64,000 bases of DNA from the NCBI GenBank assembly GCA_023055355.1, contig JALJCS010000024.1, positions 10,927,501-10,991,500 of the forward strand. The letters are read 5' to 3'. This DNA is from Agelaius tricolor (lineage: Eukaryota > Chordata > Aves > Passeriformes > Icteridae). The number at the start of each line of letters is the position of its first letter. Position 1 is the stretch's first letter. Positions 12,347 through 27,300 of this stretch are shown in pieces. A model generated the notes under the pieces. It was not told where the DNA came from, did not search any database, and worked only from the letters and a program-made list of their open reading frames with translations. The position numbers and the translations under genes were made by a program.

Positions 12347-15300
12347 CTGCAAGGGACCAGGGACACGTTCAGATATTGCTCTCAGCACAAGGGAGTACAC
12401 GTGTTTTAGTCTTGGCATTTCTGCTGCTCAGAGTGACCCCAAGATACGTACAAGTCTCTTTTCCCAGCCCTGCAGTTGAAGAAGGAGTAAGGATTCTTCA
12501 TTTCTCTAGTTCTCAAGGTTGTTTATTATTTCTTATCTATGACATTCCTTCTCTGGCCTGCCAAGGTCTGTTCAGCAGGTCAGACAGAGGCACACTGACC
12601 ACCCTCGGAGGCAGTGTTGTCTTTTATACTAAAAACTACATGTACAAATTATTTACAATAATTTCCTATCACCTATGTTAGACAGTTTGTCTCTACCCTA
12701 AACCAATCCAAAAGTGTCACCATCACAGCAGAAGATGGAGGCCAAGAAGAAGAAGAAGAAGAAGGAGAAAGGCTGGACACACCCAGATTCCTCCATCTTG
12801 CCTCCTGAACCCCCATTCTAAAAACCCCAAAATTCTACATTTTCACCCTGTGATAAATTCATTATCATTCTACTTAAACTTTCGTGGCTTGCAGAGCCTC
12901 ATATAAAGTTGGTAATTTTTTCTATGGATCAAAATCAAAGGCACAGGTGGTCTTGGGCTCTGTGCCAAGGTCTCTGAGCCCCCTGGCAGGGTCTCGAGTC
13001 CTTCAGGGCAGTCAGAGGAATTTCCTGGGTTCTGACATTTTAATTACAGAAACTATCAAGCAATAAGGTATCATATGTCCCATCATTTATCTAGAACAGG
13101 TTCAAACAAGTTTCATATATTTTTACAATTCCACTAACTTGTTTCTTCTTCTTGATCTGATTTTCTAACTTTTCTAACTTGTGTTTCCCAATGAATGGTT
13201 TTAGTTTTTGTCTCCAGAGACAGGAATATCCATTAGAACTTGAAAGCTGTGAGTGCTCTCAGTTTGTCTCAATCTTAACAGAGAAAAAAAAAAAATTAAA
13301 CTATCAATTTAATTTGTCTGGAAAAACAGTATACTGATAAGCTTCTAAATATATTTTTCCAGTGAGAGCTGCATCATAGAAAGAAATGGTTTGTTCATTA
13401 CCAAGGAACTACTCTCAAACTGGTGACAAAGTTAGCTTTTCTGTTTACTTTAGTCTAACATAATGCAGCAGTCCTTTTTTACATTCTGGCCAGAGAATGT
13501 GTGAGAAGTGTAATTTTTTATTGCTGTAAACATTAGAACACAGAAAAATATTCAACTGTTGGTCTATCTTCAAAGCTACAGACTCAAATAAGCTCAATCA
13601 TCATATTGCTAAGAAAAGAGTCTGAAGCTGAACCAAGGCAAAGTGTAGGACAACAAGCAGAAAAAGAGAGAATTAATTTCCAGAATTGCCACATGATTCA
13701 GACACTTCACATTCTTTAAAATAGTAGAAGTAAACTTGTGATTTTTATCTCATTTATTTTGCAAGGACCAACTAAAATGAACCATTTTAAATGACTGCCC
13801 AATACAACTGCAGTCTCAATTTTCAGCAGCATACTGTTCATTTTGCTGCACAGATTTCTCTTCAGAACAGCCATTAAACATAATGATAAGATTAAAAATT
13901 ACTGGAGTAATAGATCTGGATGTTTTGCATAGTGTGAATGATTTCTTAATGCTTCACCAGATCCTCTTTGCGCAAATCAAAAATATTCAAAAGACCACTA
14001 CAAGACAAAATGAAAACAAGTCTGTTAATGGCAGCAACACAACTGTTTTTACTTTTGTATCCTGTGTATCTATTTCCTCATTCTGATGCAAGGCCTCCTG
14101 ATAATATTGGCTTTTTCTTGTGCCTTAAGACAGTGCAAATAAAACATACTGCAGCTGGATTTGAACATAGGAAGCTACCCTCCTCTGAAACTGATTCCTC
14201 AGAACATGAATGAAATTCTGTCAAAATAACACATAATGGCAAAAAAATACTGTGCAGGATGCTAAGTAACCTATGAGATCAAGATATACCTGATCAAAAG
14301 CCATTTTCAGACCTCCTGGCAGTATGGCCTATCTAACAGATTTTGAAAATTGGTGTTCTGAAATATTGATCACGTTTTGATTTTATTCCAGAGGCTGAAG
14401 CAAAGTAGCAAAAGGTTGTTATTATCAAACTCTGTGGGTGAATGGAGTTAAAATCAAATGGTATGCAATTGGAAGAAAAGACCCCATCAATAGCCAAATG
14501 ATGTCAAACCTAACTTCCCATCAGAATGGACTATTCTGAAAATAAACCTATTTTGAAGCAGCTACTCTGAGCATGTCTGTAGCAAACAAGTTAGCAAACA
14601 CACACAATGTTGATTCTTCTTACTTCCTTTCTCTAATTTTCAATTGAAATTCTCTTTTAAACTTACAAGAAATAGAGGAGTTTATTACATCAAATGAAAG
14701 ACTTAGAAGCATGCAAGACAGAAAATTTTGTGACTGACTTTCACAACGTGGTATTTCAACTTTAAACAGTTTTGATTAATTGTTACTCTGCTGACAAAGA
14801 AACTTTTGCTCATCATTTGGAAAGCAAAGACAAAATCAAGCAATGCACAGTGAACCTTACCACAGGCTGAACAGCTGTATGGTCTCTCTCCAGTGTGCCT
14901 TATCCTGTGCTTGACCAATTTTCGTTGCATATTGAATGACTTCCCACATTCATCACAGGTGAATACTTTATCTGCTGTATGGGTCTTTTTGTGCTCCTTT
15001 AAATTACTGAAGTTGCTGAAACCTGGAAAAATATGACAGGCTCTGAGATTAAAATGATTCCTCACTTTTCAGTCAAAAAGCCTGAGACAGAAGCTTTGGT
15101 TCTTACACACCTCTGCCACAGATATCACACAGGTGAGGTTTTTCTCCAGAATGAATAATTATGTGACGCTGAACATCACCAGAAGCAGCAAATCTGTAAG
15201 ACAACACAGAAACCCAATCAGTGTCTTTATAAAGCCCTTACTTCCCTAAACTATCATAGGGAAATTGGCTTGAATGAATGCCTGATGTTCTGAACACAGA

Positions 15301-18300
15301 CTATGGCCTAAAATACAGATAAACTGATGCAATTAAGAAAACATTTTTAAACTGGCAATGTCCAATTAAATTTATGCTAGGAAAAAACCTCCAAAAATAT
15401 TTTTACCATTAATGTTACTAATTCATTCTGCATTTTATGCAATTCCTGCATTAGTGTATTTTCGGTCACCTCTCAGCTAGCAGAATCATTTAATGTTTTG
15501 CTTAAATTTGCCGAATTTCCCATACTTCAGAATTCCATAAAACATAAAAGTATCACCAAATAATGACAAAAATGTGAGGGAAAGGTACAAACCCACATGA
15601 TTTATTGTGACTCACACCATTCAAAATACACAAAAAAATACACAACACAATACATATAACACAACAAAATACACTCCATGCTATTCTTATCTTCATACCA
15701 ATACACAAAAAATTTAGACCACAAGCTCTGGTGACACTGATTATCTTACAACAAGTCAATTGCAAACATTTATGTATTTTAATCCCATCAGCACACATTT
15801 AAACCAGCATCTTCTGAACAAAACTGAGCAGCATGCTGCCTTAGCTCTTGGCTTGTAGTTTATCATGAAGATCAGCAGAAAACATGAACAAATTCTTTCA
15901 TGTTAAGTTTACTAAGATGAACAATTCTACTCACCTTTTGCCACAGATTTCACAAATGTATGGCTTCTCACCAGAATGTCGACGTAAATGTGTCTGGAGA
16001 TTACCTGCCTGAAGGGAGAGCAATTTAAACATTTAAATATTTAAATTCAGCTTGCCTGTTGCTGTATACAGATAAAAAAAATAATGATGGGAACTATGAG
16101 CCTGGCTTTTTATTCCTACTTCTAAGGCAGTGAGGACTACAAAGCATGTATGAACTCAGGCACTCTTATCTAGTAAAGACAGACTACCATGTACTTCAAA
16201 TTGTTTATGTATGCAATTATCCATTGACAAGAAGAGAAATAGGGAAAAAAAATAAAAACAAGAAGCCTGAAATCAAATGATAAGAAAAAAAAAAGACCTA
16301 TAATTGAAAGCAGATCCAATTTGAAGATTATACTATCTAGAATGCAGTGAAAAAGAAAACTTACTAACTTACTAGCAATATGGTTCATCTCAGTCTCAAT
16401 TTCCCTGTGCTACAAATAAAATATTGTTACACAAGGATGTCTGAATTCACCTACCAGGTGGTTAAAAAGAAAAGAATAGGGTGACCATTTTTCTATCCAT
16501 AAAATACTCAGATGGTCCAAACCTGAAATTATTTACTCATACCAAAATAAAATAGAATAAGAACTACAGAAAAGAACAAATGGGACTACTGCTAACAGTT
16601 GTATTACATCTTTCCTCTCTCAGTCCTCTAAAAATCATGCTAGTCTAGCCAGCAAGCCAGACAATGACTAGATAAAATCTTCTTACTGAGTCCAACTTTT
16701 TAAAAAATGTTTTAAAGCCACTAGTCCTTGTCAATGGCTACTCCACTGAGTCCAGCTCTCAAAGCACAAGACACACCTTGTAGAAAAGCTGCAGATGTTC
16801 CATACATGGTGCACACTTCCACAGTCAGTTTTTAAACCTTTCTGATTGATAATTGCCTGGGTTTTATTTATCTAAGGAAACATCAAGTCCTTTACATCGG
16901 GAAAGAAAATTTGGGATGCAAAGATTATCATGTCCTCATCAGTCACAGAAAGATAATAAAAATTAGACCCAGACAAATTCCTTCTGACTCATTAGATAAT
17001 AAATTACCTGTTATAATCTATCACTGTTATCAGACTGTATAATATCCCAGAACTCCAGTACTACAGACACACACACACACACACATACACACATACAGAG
17101 GACAGCATTGAATGGATCAGTGTGGGAACCCTGAAAGAGCTTTCTTTAATCCCTGTACACTTTTTCAAATGGTGTCACTGAACAATTGTTTTCTAAGGCA
17201 AAACTTTCTAATACTGAAATCTACTTGAAGAGAGGCATTAGATACTTATTTCTGGGGAAGAAGAAGATGAATCATGGAATAATTTTTGCTTTTCAAAGAC
17301 AAGGGATTTTATGTCACAGTGCATTTTACAAAAACATACAGAAAAAGAGACAGAACCTTTACTTCTGTCCATGTCACAAACAAACCCTATCATGGGCATT
17401 TGAAAGTTATTCCAGATAAAGACAAAGGGTGAATTTGAAGTGCAACAGCTATTTCCCACAAGGCATATATAGTAAGAATAAAAACATTTTACAGAAAGCA
17501 GCAAGTAGATCCATTTCTTTATTACAAGTATATGTCCTTTCCTCCTAATGAGGGCAAAGCTTGTTACTATCTGTGCTAAGACAAAAAATGGTAAAAACAT
17601 CAATAGCTTGTATTCTTTCTTAAGCTTTAAAGCTGGCACACAACCTTGGTTAAAACATCACATGCCATCCCAATGGGAAAAAACCTAAGGGGACTTCTGC
17701 TTGCATTTCAGTGCAAGAAAAAAAATGCTCAGAAGAATCCTCTAAATGGTTGCAGAGACCTCCTCCCAAATTTGGAGACCACAGAGATACACCAGACTTA
17801 GTCCTTTTGTAAATGGCAAGCTTTCAAAGTGAAGCACCTTATGCAGGTGGGCCCCCAAAAGAATCTCTGCAGGAGGAGGTGAAACACAATACCCTGGATC
17901 ACCAGCCAGAGAGGGTTCACATCACAACAAGCTGTGTACAAGCAATATGGGAAGATGAAGGCTTGGAAGTAAAAAAAGGAATGTTTTCCTCAAAAAATCA
18001 AAGACTTTTATGGCTGTTTGCTCCCAACTATGAGTTCCCACATCAATTTCCCCTACTTCTTTCATTTTCTGCTCCACATTCCAACACACAGCCCATCAGC
18101 TTCATTCAGCAGGGGCAGACATCCCACCAGGCCTAACAGCTGTACTGTCTCAAAAGCACAGAACATGAAGGCTTAAATAAGAAAAGTGTTTCTATTTCTG
18201 TGCCTGCAGACAGAGAAGATAAAGGACAAGATTGGAGATGGTATTTTAAGCAAAAAGTAGATAATTATCCTTGCATCTTACTTTCTGGTGAGTGGAATCT

Positions 18301-21300
18301 TATTTGCAGGACTCAAAAGCAAGTCCCTCAGCAATGTGCAAGACCCCTTTCTGAGCAGAGAAAGAGCTGCAGCCCAGAGGCTCTATGCTGAATGTGTAGG
18401 GATTGTCCATGAACACGTGTCTGCCTGCCCCTTCAGGCAAGTCAGGTCACAGGGAGGGAAGGGAAGCTGTTTGGGAGGGTTTAATTAAAAGGCAGAAATT
18501 TCCAGCTTTGTCAGGAGTTTTGTTTGTTTCTGTAATTAAAGCATATTGCATGAGAAGTGTGTCATGCCTGTCAAACACTGTGTGACACTTCCCCCCTCTT
18601 CCCCCACTGTAGTAGTACAAAATACCACTCTATTTGCCAAAAGTACTTTTAATGGAATTTGAAATATCCCTGTTTTTCTTTTAATAACTAGAAGTTCAGC
18701 CATCAAAATGAATGAAAATGCTGCTCTTTGCCTAGAAATAACCATGCCCAGTTTTGCTGAAAATTGCCCAATAAGCATGATGAAACAGTATTGTTCACTG
18801 GATGCAGTCTTATAATCATATTTGGCAGCAAGGTGGAGGACACAAAGGCATCAGATTCATGGGTCAAACAAGGCCCATGGTGGGCTGTGAAACTGAAGCA
18901 AGAGCAGCACAACCAGTGGTGTGTGGGTAGGCAAAAAGCACATAGCTCTAATTCCTAAACCAGCACCCATAAGAAATGCCAAAGCTATTCAACAATAATT
19001 ATGTAATCTCAGTATAAAAATATGCACCTGTTTATTGTCTGCTGTTCTTACATGTGCAGCTCTCAACCACGAAATCAGAAAGGAAATAGACCTTTTGGAA
19101 ATGTGAGACAACTAGGCACCAAATTTGTAGAAATACAAATTAATTGTTGTATCCAGCATAGGAAGTAAACACTGGAGGGCAAATAAAGCAGCTAAAGCTT
19201 AGGGCCTGTATGTAAGTATGGAATTTCACAAGAAGTTTTTTCTAAATCATAGCTGAGTTTTGTCACTTCTGGCAGGTGGTGGTTTCTTTCTCACTGAAAC
19301 AAACTGAGCCCACTTATATGGATTTAAATTCTTTTTATCTGACTCAAGTCTACTTAATAATTTATGCCATTTAGGAAGATGAAACTGTATTGTGAATACA
19401 ACATTACATAAAACTTGAATCTGCACTTTTTTCAGACACTGTAAAAATGCTATTCACAACATACCTTTAAGCATAAAGCAAAAGAACAGTTTGGAAATTA
19501 ATGTTCTTTGTATTTCAAATATAGCTGTGGCTCTGTATACTTAAACATTCATTTGAATGTAAAACACATATCACATCTACGGAGAGCAGACAGAATCAAA
19601 GACATCTAAAACATTCAACATCTTGTTTTCATATAAGACATTTTAATAATTTATTCCTAGAGTGAATTGTGTCTTTGAACAAAAAAAAATCTGATCTTAA
19701 ACCCAAAACTTTTAGAATCAACACAGAGATGCATTTCAAGTGTAAGTACCAAAATATATAAAATATTCCCACCTGTGAGAAGTGTTTCCCACAAATGTTA
19801 CATTCAAAAGGTTTCTCACCTAAAAGAAGAAACATAGCAATAATTCTAATAGTTGCAGTGGAACAGAAATGTTTAAAATTGGTATACTTCCTTTTAAAAC
19901 ACGTAATGTAATAGTAAAAAATATCCCCAAAAGGATACTTACCCATCTATTTAAGGGGAAATTCAAGAGGGAAACACAGCTTTTACCACTGAGTTTGTAA
20001 GCAGACTTGCTCAGAATTTATCTTTCAAAACAAGCAGAAGAGTTTTGATATGAATGGGTGCAGGTTTTAATCTTTTTAAAATACTTTTGATTCTAAATGA
20101 AAGGAGTATCATAACACCAGGAAAAACAGAATAGAAGACAAGGCCCAGCAACAACAGTGATGGGAAGGGGACTTTTTTTTTCACTTGCACAGAGACACAT
20201 TCTTAAAAAGGAGGAATAAAGGGAAGCTAATTTGGAAGACTTGTGTTTCCTGATTTTAATGTCTACCATGTATCTCTGCTCAGCACATAGCCATTCAGTT
20301 CCAGAAAATATATATTTGCCTTCAAATTCTCATCCTATATAGAAGTACCTGAAGATTACCTAAGTATTTTGCTCCAAAATTCTGAATTTGTACTTGTAAA
20401 ACTGTTGTCCTTGAATCTCTAAAAACAGATTAGCAACTTTAGTAAAAACTGATGCAGTCCACTTTAGCTTTCCAAAATAACTTGACTCTCAATCTAGAAT
20501 GTGACTGTACAACACTTCAATTCTCTCATTAATTTAAGACAAATATGTTTTTGGAATAACTTTTTCTCCTCTATAGTATTTCATATAAGTGTTTTTCAAT
20601 TTCCCCTGCTTAATTCCTGGTTTCCTAGTTTGTACACTGTTGATAAAATTATAGAATTCATCTTTTAGAATTTTAAAAACAAAAATGATTAAATTCCATT
20701 CATTCAATAGCAGTCACACTTATCATCATCTTTCATGAGTTTAACTGCACATTTAAAGGACATTTGTGCAGGGCAATAAAACTAGTGTAAATCCATATGA
20801 TTTTGAAAACAGAATATTTCCAAAGGGAAAAAAGAGATCTTAAGCTATGTTTCATCTTGATCATGATTAAAAAAATCTGTACAAAGACTTTTATTTACTT
20901 CTTTAATTTTAATTTTCCTTACTTCATAGAAGACCTCTTGGCTTCTCTTCCATTAAGTATTCTTTACATCAATATTTTTCCTCCATCCTTGGAAATGTTA
21001 CAAGCAACATCTACCACATCCAGGTGTGGGAATTCCATTTCCCTTTCCTCCTGCCAAATACAGATGAAGTTCTTCCAACATATTTTAGGATCAAGGACTA
21101 AATGCAATTCTCTTTAGATTTAAGACACAGAGTAAACATACAGTTATGTTGCTTCACAGATTGCAACCTTGCAGTTAGTCTGACAGCTTGAGGCTTTACC
21201 TACTTTGTCTGCTTAATGAAGAATGGAAATCTTGCAGTTTTAAGAGCTTTCTTTCAATTAAAGAAAAAAATTATGAAACCAGTAAATCAACTATAAAGTC

Positions 21301-24300
21301 ACTCAACTCTAAAGAGCCCTGAGGCTTGATTTCATTACGATTTTAAACTTGCAAAACACTAAAAATTCTGATACTGACAACACAAATGTAAATGAAACCA
21401 ACAGGAAGCCAGATGTGTAGCAACTGGGAAGGATTCTAAAAGCCATAAAAGCATCAAGATAATATGAAATGGAGGATAAAAAAAAACAATAGCAAGAAAT
21501 TTTTGCAGAAATTACCTCGACAAAAAAGAAGTCACTGGAGACCAAAATAATAGTATCTGAACAGGAATCCATTCTGAGATGACTAGAGGGAGAGGGAAGG
21601 AACTGGAGGCTCAAAATTCTCCAAACAATTATTGTAGGCTGCATGCAGCCTCATTCTAACTGTACTGATGTACAAAGAATTGGAGGTTTTCCCCCCAAGA
21701 TAAAGATAAAACAAACAGGGGTTTTTTGAAAAAGAAACATCAAATGACTTTTTGGGCAACAATTTTGCACCTGCATAGAATTCCAAACCACTGGGCTTAT
21801 CAAGTAACTAATTGCTCCAATTGCTCAGGTACAGTGAGGCAATTAGCCTCATTGTACCTGAGGGTGTATTAGTGCAGCTAATAAGCTGAAGATTATTCTG
21901 CTCTGCCTATCACTGGTGAGACCATATCTGGATCCTTCAGAAAAGAAGGCACACAGGAAATCTGAAATCTTACTGCTGGCTACAGGCTTGGGAGGGCAGA
22001 TGCAAGCAGGTTGTTCCTGGTACACAGTCTTAGGACAAGAGGCAACAGATGCAAGTTTGATCATGACAAATTCAATTAGATATATGAAAAGAATCTTTTA
22101 CTCCACGAGGGTGGTCAGACACTGGGAGTGATTGTCTGGATAAGTTGTGGAACCTCTGTCTCAGGAGGTGTCCAAAATTTTCACTACACAAGGTCATGAA
22201 GAAAACAACCCGATCTAATTTGATGTGCCTTGAGCAGGAGACTGGAGCAGATTACCTCAGGAGACCCATGCCAATTTAAATTATTCTATGATTCTACAAC
22301 TGTCAATAAATTCCAAACCAAAAACCTCATCTGAGAACACCAGGATTGTATCCTTCTTGTTCAACACCCTGCAAGAAGACAAAGTACACAATAGTGGGAT
22401 ACATGGCTGGATCAACAGCAATAGAGAAAAACTGGGGAAAAGTAGTAACTGAATACAATTTAGACAGTGCTTAATCCAGGGGACTTTACTTTTAACCCTT
22501 GGCCTGGCTTGTGCTTTCTACCTTCTGTTTCATCCTATCTTGTTCAACATTCTGCAAGAAGAGGTGAAGATAAAGTACACAACAGTGACCAAAGCAGTGT
22601 TGTGTCAGCTCCAGAGGAGAAAGGCATGAAGGCAGAAGTGGTGTTCCTGATGAGATCACAAAGGTGAGGAGCTGTACTCACTAAGGCAAGGAATGCTGAA
22701 GTTGCTTAAGCCAAACTCAGAATGAAAAGGTTGAGGATCAACAATGTATTGTATTACATGGCAGTGCTACTCTGTTCCTGCTGCATTCCATCCTGCCAAG
22801 AGTTCTTTCCATGGGCGCGAGTTTGTTTTGGGTTGCTCTTTTGAGATGTTCCCTGAAAATACATAAAATACCTCAACAAAACCACTGGATGTTTCTGGAC
22901 AGGTATGGTCTATATGAGATAGACTTGCTTCCTTTTTTTCAGACAAGTCAATATAATAATAAAGAACAAATTACAACATTCAGTCAAAATCAACCAAAGT
23001 CAGTGCAGTAAGCTCTGTTCAGAGATTCCTTTAAATGTCCATGATAATAATACAAATAAAACAGTCAGACATGCCAGCACAATGACTGTAGAACACAGTT
23101 TGGCTGCCTTCACATAGAAAGCTCATCAATGCACCCATGCTAACCTGTTAATTCTTTAGTGTTCAGGGGCAGAGAATTTCACATGTGCTTTTTCTTGACA
23201 ACCAGACCACCACAGCACTTGTGTTTAAAGAATTGTCATTTTTGGGTTAAAAACAGGTTTGTCACTGTGACATGTCCATTTCAGCTTCCTCCATCTCTTC
23301 AGCAAAGCTGTACTGGGAGGGCTTTCAGTGAGCCCTGTAAGACTTAAATGCCTGCTAACCCTTCTGCTTAGCTCTAGAAAATTAATGCTTTTGAATAAAG
23401 TGATAGCTAGCAACCTGCTATGCTTTCTGAAGTGGCAGAAGAATAGAAATGGCTTTTAGCATACACTTCTATTACTTAACTACCAGTGTACCTAACAGTA
23501 ACTATACAGATGTGCCCTGTACCTTCTGCTACGGGTCTTTCCAATATCAACATCCTACTCACCATCCACTGCAATTTCCCAAACACTCTTTTTGCACTAG
23601 TTGGGTATTTTAAAAAAACTTGACATGAATAACAGGGAAATAACAGGGAATAATTCCCAAAAATAACAGAAGCAAACAGACATTTCTAGTCATATCCTTG
23701 CCTCAGTTTTTCCATCCTTTGATGTGCTTATTATTTGTTAAACTTAGGCTCTTACATTTTTGTCATCTTAGCACATCCATAGAAGAATGCTAATGCTTTA
23801 TTAACTAGCATTCAAGTCTGGAATTTTTGAAAACTACTGGAAGAAGATGGTATTTGGAAAGCAGCTGAGAATTCCTGAACCCTGGGGTCTCTCTAGCACA
23901 AACTGACATGTTACTGCAGTTAGCTGGGACTTTTCTAGATGCTCTTGTCACCTATCTGATCATCTGTTTTCCTGAAAAATCTAGGATATTAAAATAGACC
24001 TGATGATACCAGGTCAAACCAGATAATAAGAATACAAGGCAAAAAGAGGATCTAGGTAAGAGACATATGCAACTCTTTCACAGGAGAACAAATTTTAGAA
24101 AAAGTCTTAGCAACATGAATATACAGAAGCAGTTAAAGCCAACAACTGAGAACTTCAGGAAGCTAATGCAAAATGTTCACATTTTCATGTTCTGGGAAGA
24201 TTTTTCCATTAATAAAATAGAAAAAGAAACTTTTAATTCTAAGGATCAGTTGACAAAATAAATCAATGTCTGCTAAGAGAGTTTCATATTTAGTGTCAAA

Positions 24301-27300
24301 ATACCAATACGTGATCATTTCCAAAATGATGTTTATTTGACAAGATTGAGAGAGATGCATTTGTATATTTAATACAAGGAAAAAGAAAGGCAAAAAATAT
24401 TCAACAGCTTAACCAGGAGTAATATCATCTCAAGGAGTTTGAATCAATGGTGGTTCCTGCCTGGTCAAGGTAATTCTTAAAAACTCTTCTAAAGAAGCAT
24501 ATCTAATAATAGGACATGCTCATTAAATTGAACAGATAAATTAAATAATTTGCAGTTAAACCACGGCTTGTTTTTCACTAGAATAAAAAGATACTTAGAA
24601 ATAAATCTATGTTAGGTTTAAAAATATAACCTGTGAGTTTTTAGAACAAGGTACATTAATTCAAAATTCCCATTTACTCTGCAGCCTGCAAGAGCCTTAC
24701 TCTCTAAGTAAAGACAATTAAAGTTGTTATAAGGCACATTTCTACAAGTTAAAAAAATGACTACCAAGCCAAATCACTTGTATCTTACAATGAGTATATG
24801 ACCAGAGAGAACAGACATATTCTAGTATATTTATAGTATCATTTATTTGTTTACACGTTTTGTTGTCATTTGGCTTAAACATCTGGGCCACCTGACAAAC
24901 TGACTAGAAATGACTCATCTAAATGCAGGACAAAACCAAAATTTTCATTGAAATTTCATTTTCATCAAATGCACATGATATTCTTTGAAAAAGCACCCAA
25001 AACCCCAAATACATAGAAATCTTTTCTACAACTCCCAGGAAAACTCGGTATTACAGTTCTTTATTTCTGTAAGATTATCCATTAAAAAAAAAAACAACAA
25101 AATAAGCCACAGCCTTTTGAAAGCAGACCCTTAACCAGCATCTCTAAATCAAGAGACACTGCAAGATATTCTGTGTAACTGAAATATTTGGTCTGCAGAC
25201 CAAGTAACTGATAACTGTACCTGTATGAGACCTTTTATGTAGCTCCAAATTGCTTGGATGTTTGAAAGCCTTCCCACATAATTCACAAGTATATTGTTTC
25301 TGTGACTGAAGAGTCTGTGATTGTCCTTCTTGTTCCAAAGGACCTTGAGATCTTTCCACTTCAACAGTTTCTTCAAAATTCTCTGAATTCACTAAATCTT
25401 CAGCTTCTTTTTCATCGGTAACTCTAACATCTGTTGTGTTCGTGGTACTTTCATTTACAGGTTCAATTACTTCTGTTGTTCTACTGTCATCTCTTTGGGG
25501 CTGCTCAGGGGGCTGCTCTGTTGATTTCTGAGATCTTAGGAAATTTAACTTTTTGAGGTGCACTGCCTTTTTCAGCCGCATCTGTCTGGTGGGCTGCATA
25601 ACTGTGCTCTCTGCATTTTGGTCTGGAGCAGCTTCACTTGCAGACTGAACCAGGAAGTTTGATGGTAAATGCTCAGAGGTTTCCAGAATACACTCAGAGT
25701 GATTGACAGTGCAAGAATTACTCTCCACTGTGTTTATTTCCGTGGATGTGCTGTAAGAAAAGGATGGTTCTGCTCCTCTCTCGTGGTCAGAGCAAGCGTT
25801 TTGTTTGTAGAACTGTTTGCTGTAGAAGTTGCGCAGTTTATAGTAGTAGTTTGGTTGTTTAAATGGAAGCTCTGTGCAGTTGCCATCTAAGGAATCTTGT
25901 GGTGGTTTCTGTCCATCACCTGAAGGGGTGTGCAGATGAACAGGCTGTGAGTGGTGCTCAGCCAAGCCTTTGTTAGTCTGTCTGTCAGATGAGCACTCAG
26001 GCAATAGGTTTGTCCCATAGGCATCCCCAGCACAGCTGGTATCTGTACCCAAAGTGTTCTGCAGTGAAAACACACTATTGCATGGCATGCTGGCTGCCTG
26101 CTCCACAGCTGTGGAAGACTTTAAAAAGGTGTGGCAAATGTTCAGCACATTTTGCACTTGGAGGCACTGTGCAATGTCCAGCATAGCTTGTACATTGTCC
26201 TGACTAAGATCCAGGTGGGAGGTGTACATGAAGTCCAGGATCTGGCCTATGCCACCTACGTTTTTGATGTCCAAGTGAAACACATCATTCTTCTGGCCTG
26301 AAGAATTCTGGAAAAGGGTCCTGATAAAATAAGGGAAATATTCGAACACAAACACAAATAATTCCCAAACACTTCAATAAGAAAAACATACATACATCTC
26401 AAATAGGCTGCTTGGTATGAAACAAGTTTGTACTCTAAAGATTGCTGTGTTTTTGATGATGAATTTCTCAAAACTGCTCAATTATTTGTCTTATATATTA
26501 GTCCTACATTAGTGCACTTGAAGTATAAATCAAAGAAAATGATCCTTTATCTAATTTTAATTCTGTGTTTTTTAATGTTTTCAAATAACACCCTGTGCTT
26601 GTGGTTTCTTATCCACCATTCTTCACATATTAGGTGCAGTGGTGTATTTATGGACAATTTGCAGAACTGGTTGACTCAGAATGGTTTCTCTCCTTTCATC
26701 ATGGCAGATAAAAGGACATAAATTTTCTAGCAAAATGGAGAAGATAGACCTCAAAGTCAGCTAAACTCTTCTCCTCTCAACTGAGCTTGTCCATTGAACT
26801 CCATCAGTAAACCTATCAAAGGTCTTACCACTAGTTCTTTCTCCACAAATACACAAGAGGATGGCAATATTAAACAAGAAGATGGCATTATTTTCAATTT
26901 ATTTTCTCCTATCAAAAAAGGTACTTTTTTTACTGGTACTGGATAAGAACCAAGTAAAAGGATAATGAAGAGTACAGGTACATAGTCCTAAAACAGCAGT
27001 ACAACCAATACCTACTGAATTGTCACTGAATCCTTAAAATGCATGAATTTGCAACAGTTCTTACTGCTTGATGTAAAGTATTCTCAGCATCAGAGATGTA
27101 GTTCTTCACATGCACAAGCAGTCCTAGATTAAGTGGGTTCATACTTTCTCTCAGTCAAAAACCTTATACCAATTAAAATCCTGATACTCCCAACAGTAAA
27201 CAATGACATATAAATGAGGTCAGGTCACTCATATGTAGTTGCTTTGCTACACTAAAAAATGCCCCAAACTTAATGAGATTTAGCCCACTCTTTGTGGGCT

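Larger units (their letters stand above)
19820..25220 (-). other. ZBTB49 intron between exons 2 and 3
   Basis: 5.4-kb intron and the longest in this gene. It contains a 17-bp-arm hairpin, a CR1 fragment and a short direct duplication, listed separately. The rest is AT-rich with nothing recognised. Confidence 0.75.

Noticed and set aside
11670..12418. Plus-strand and alternative minus-strand frames over the last ZBTB49 exon
   Set aside because: Antisense and out-of-frame shadows of the zinc-finger exon.
16001..16010. Alternative acceptor four bases into ZBTB49 coding exon 4
   Set aside because: It would shift the frame; the upstream AG joins the preceding exon to give an intact finger 2.
17813..18136. 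107-codon plus-strand frame in a ZBTB49 intron
   Set aside because: No family resemblance, no splice support and ordinary intron composition.
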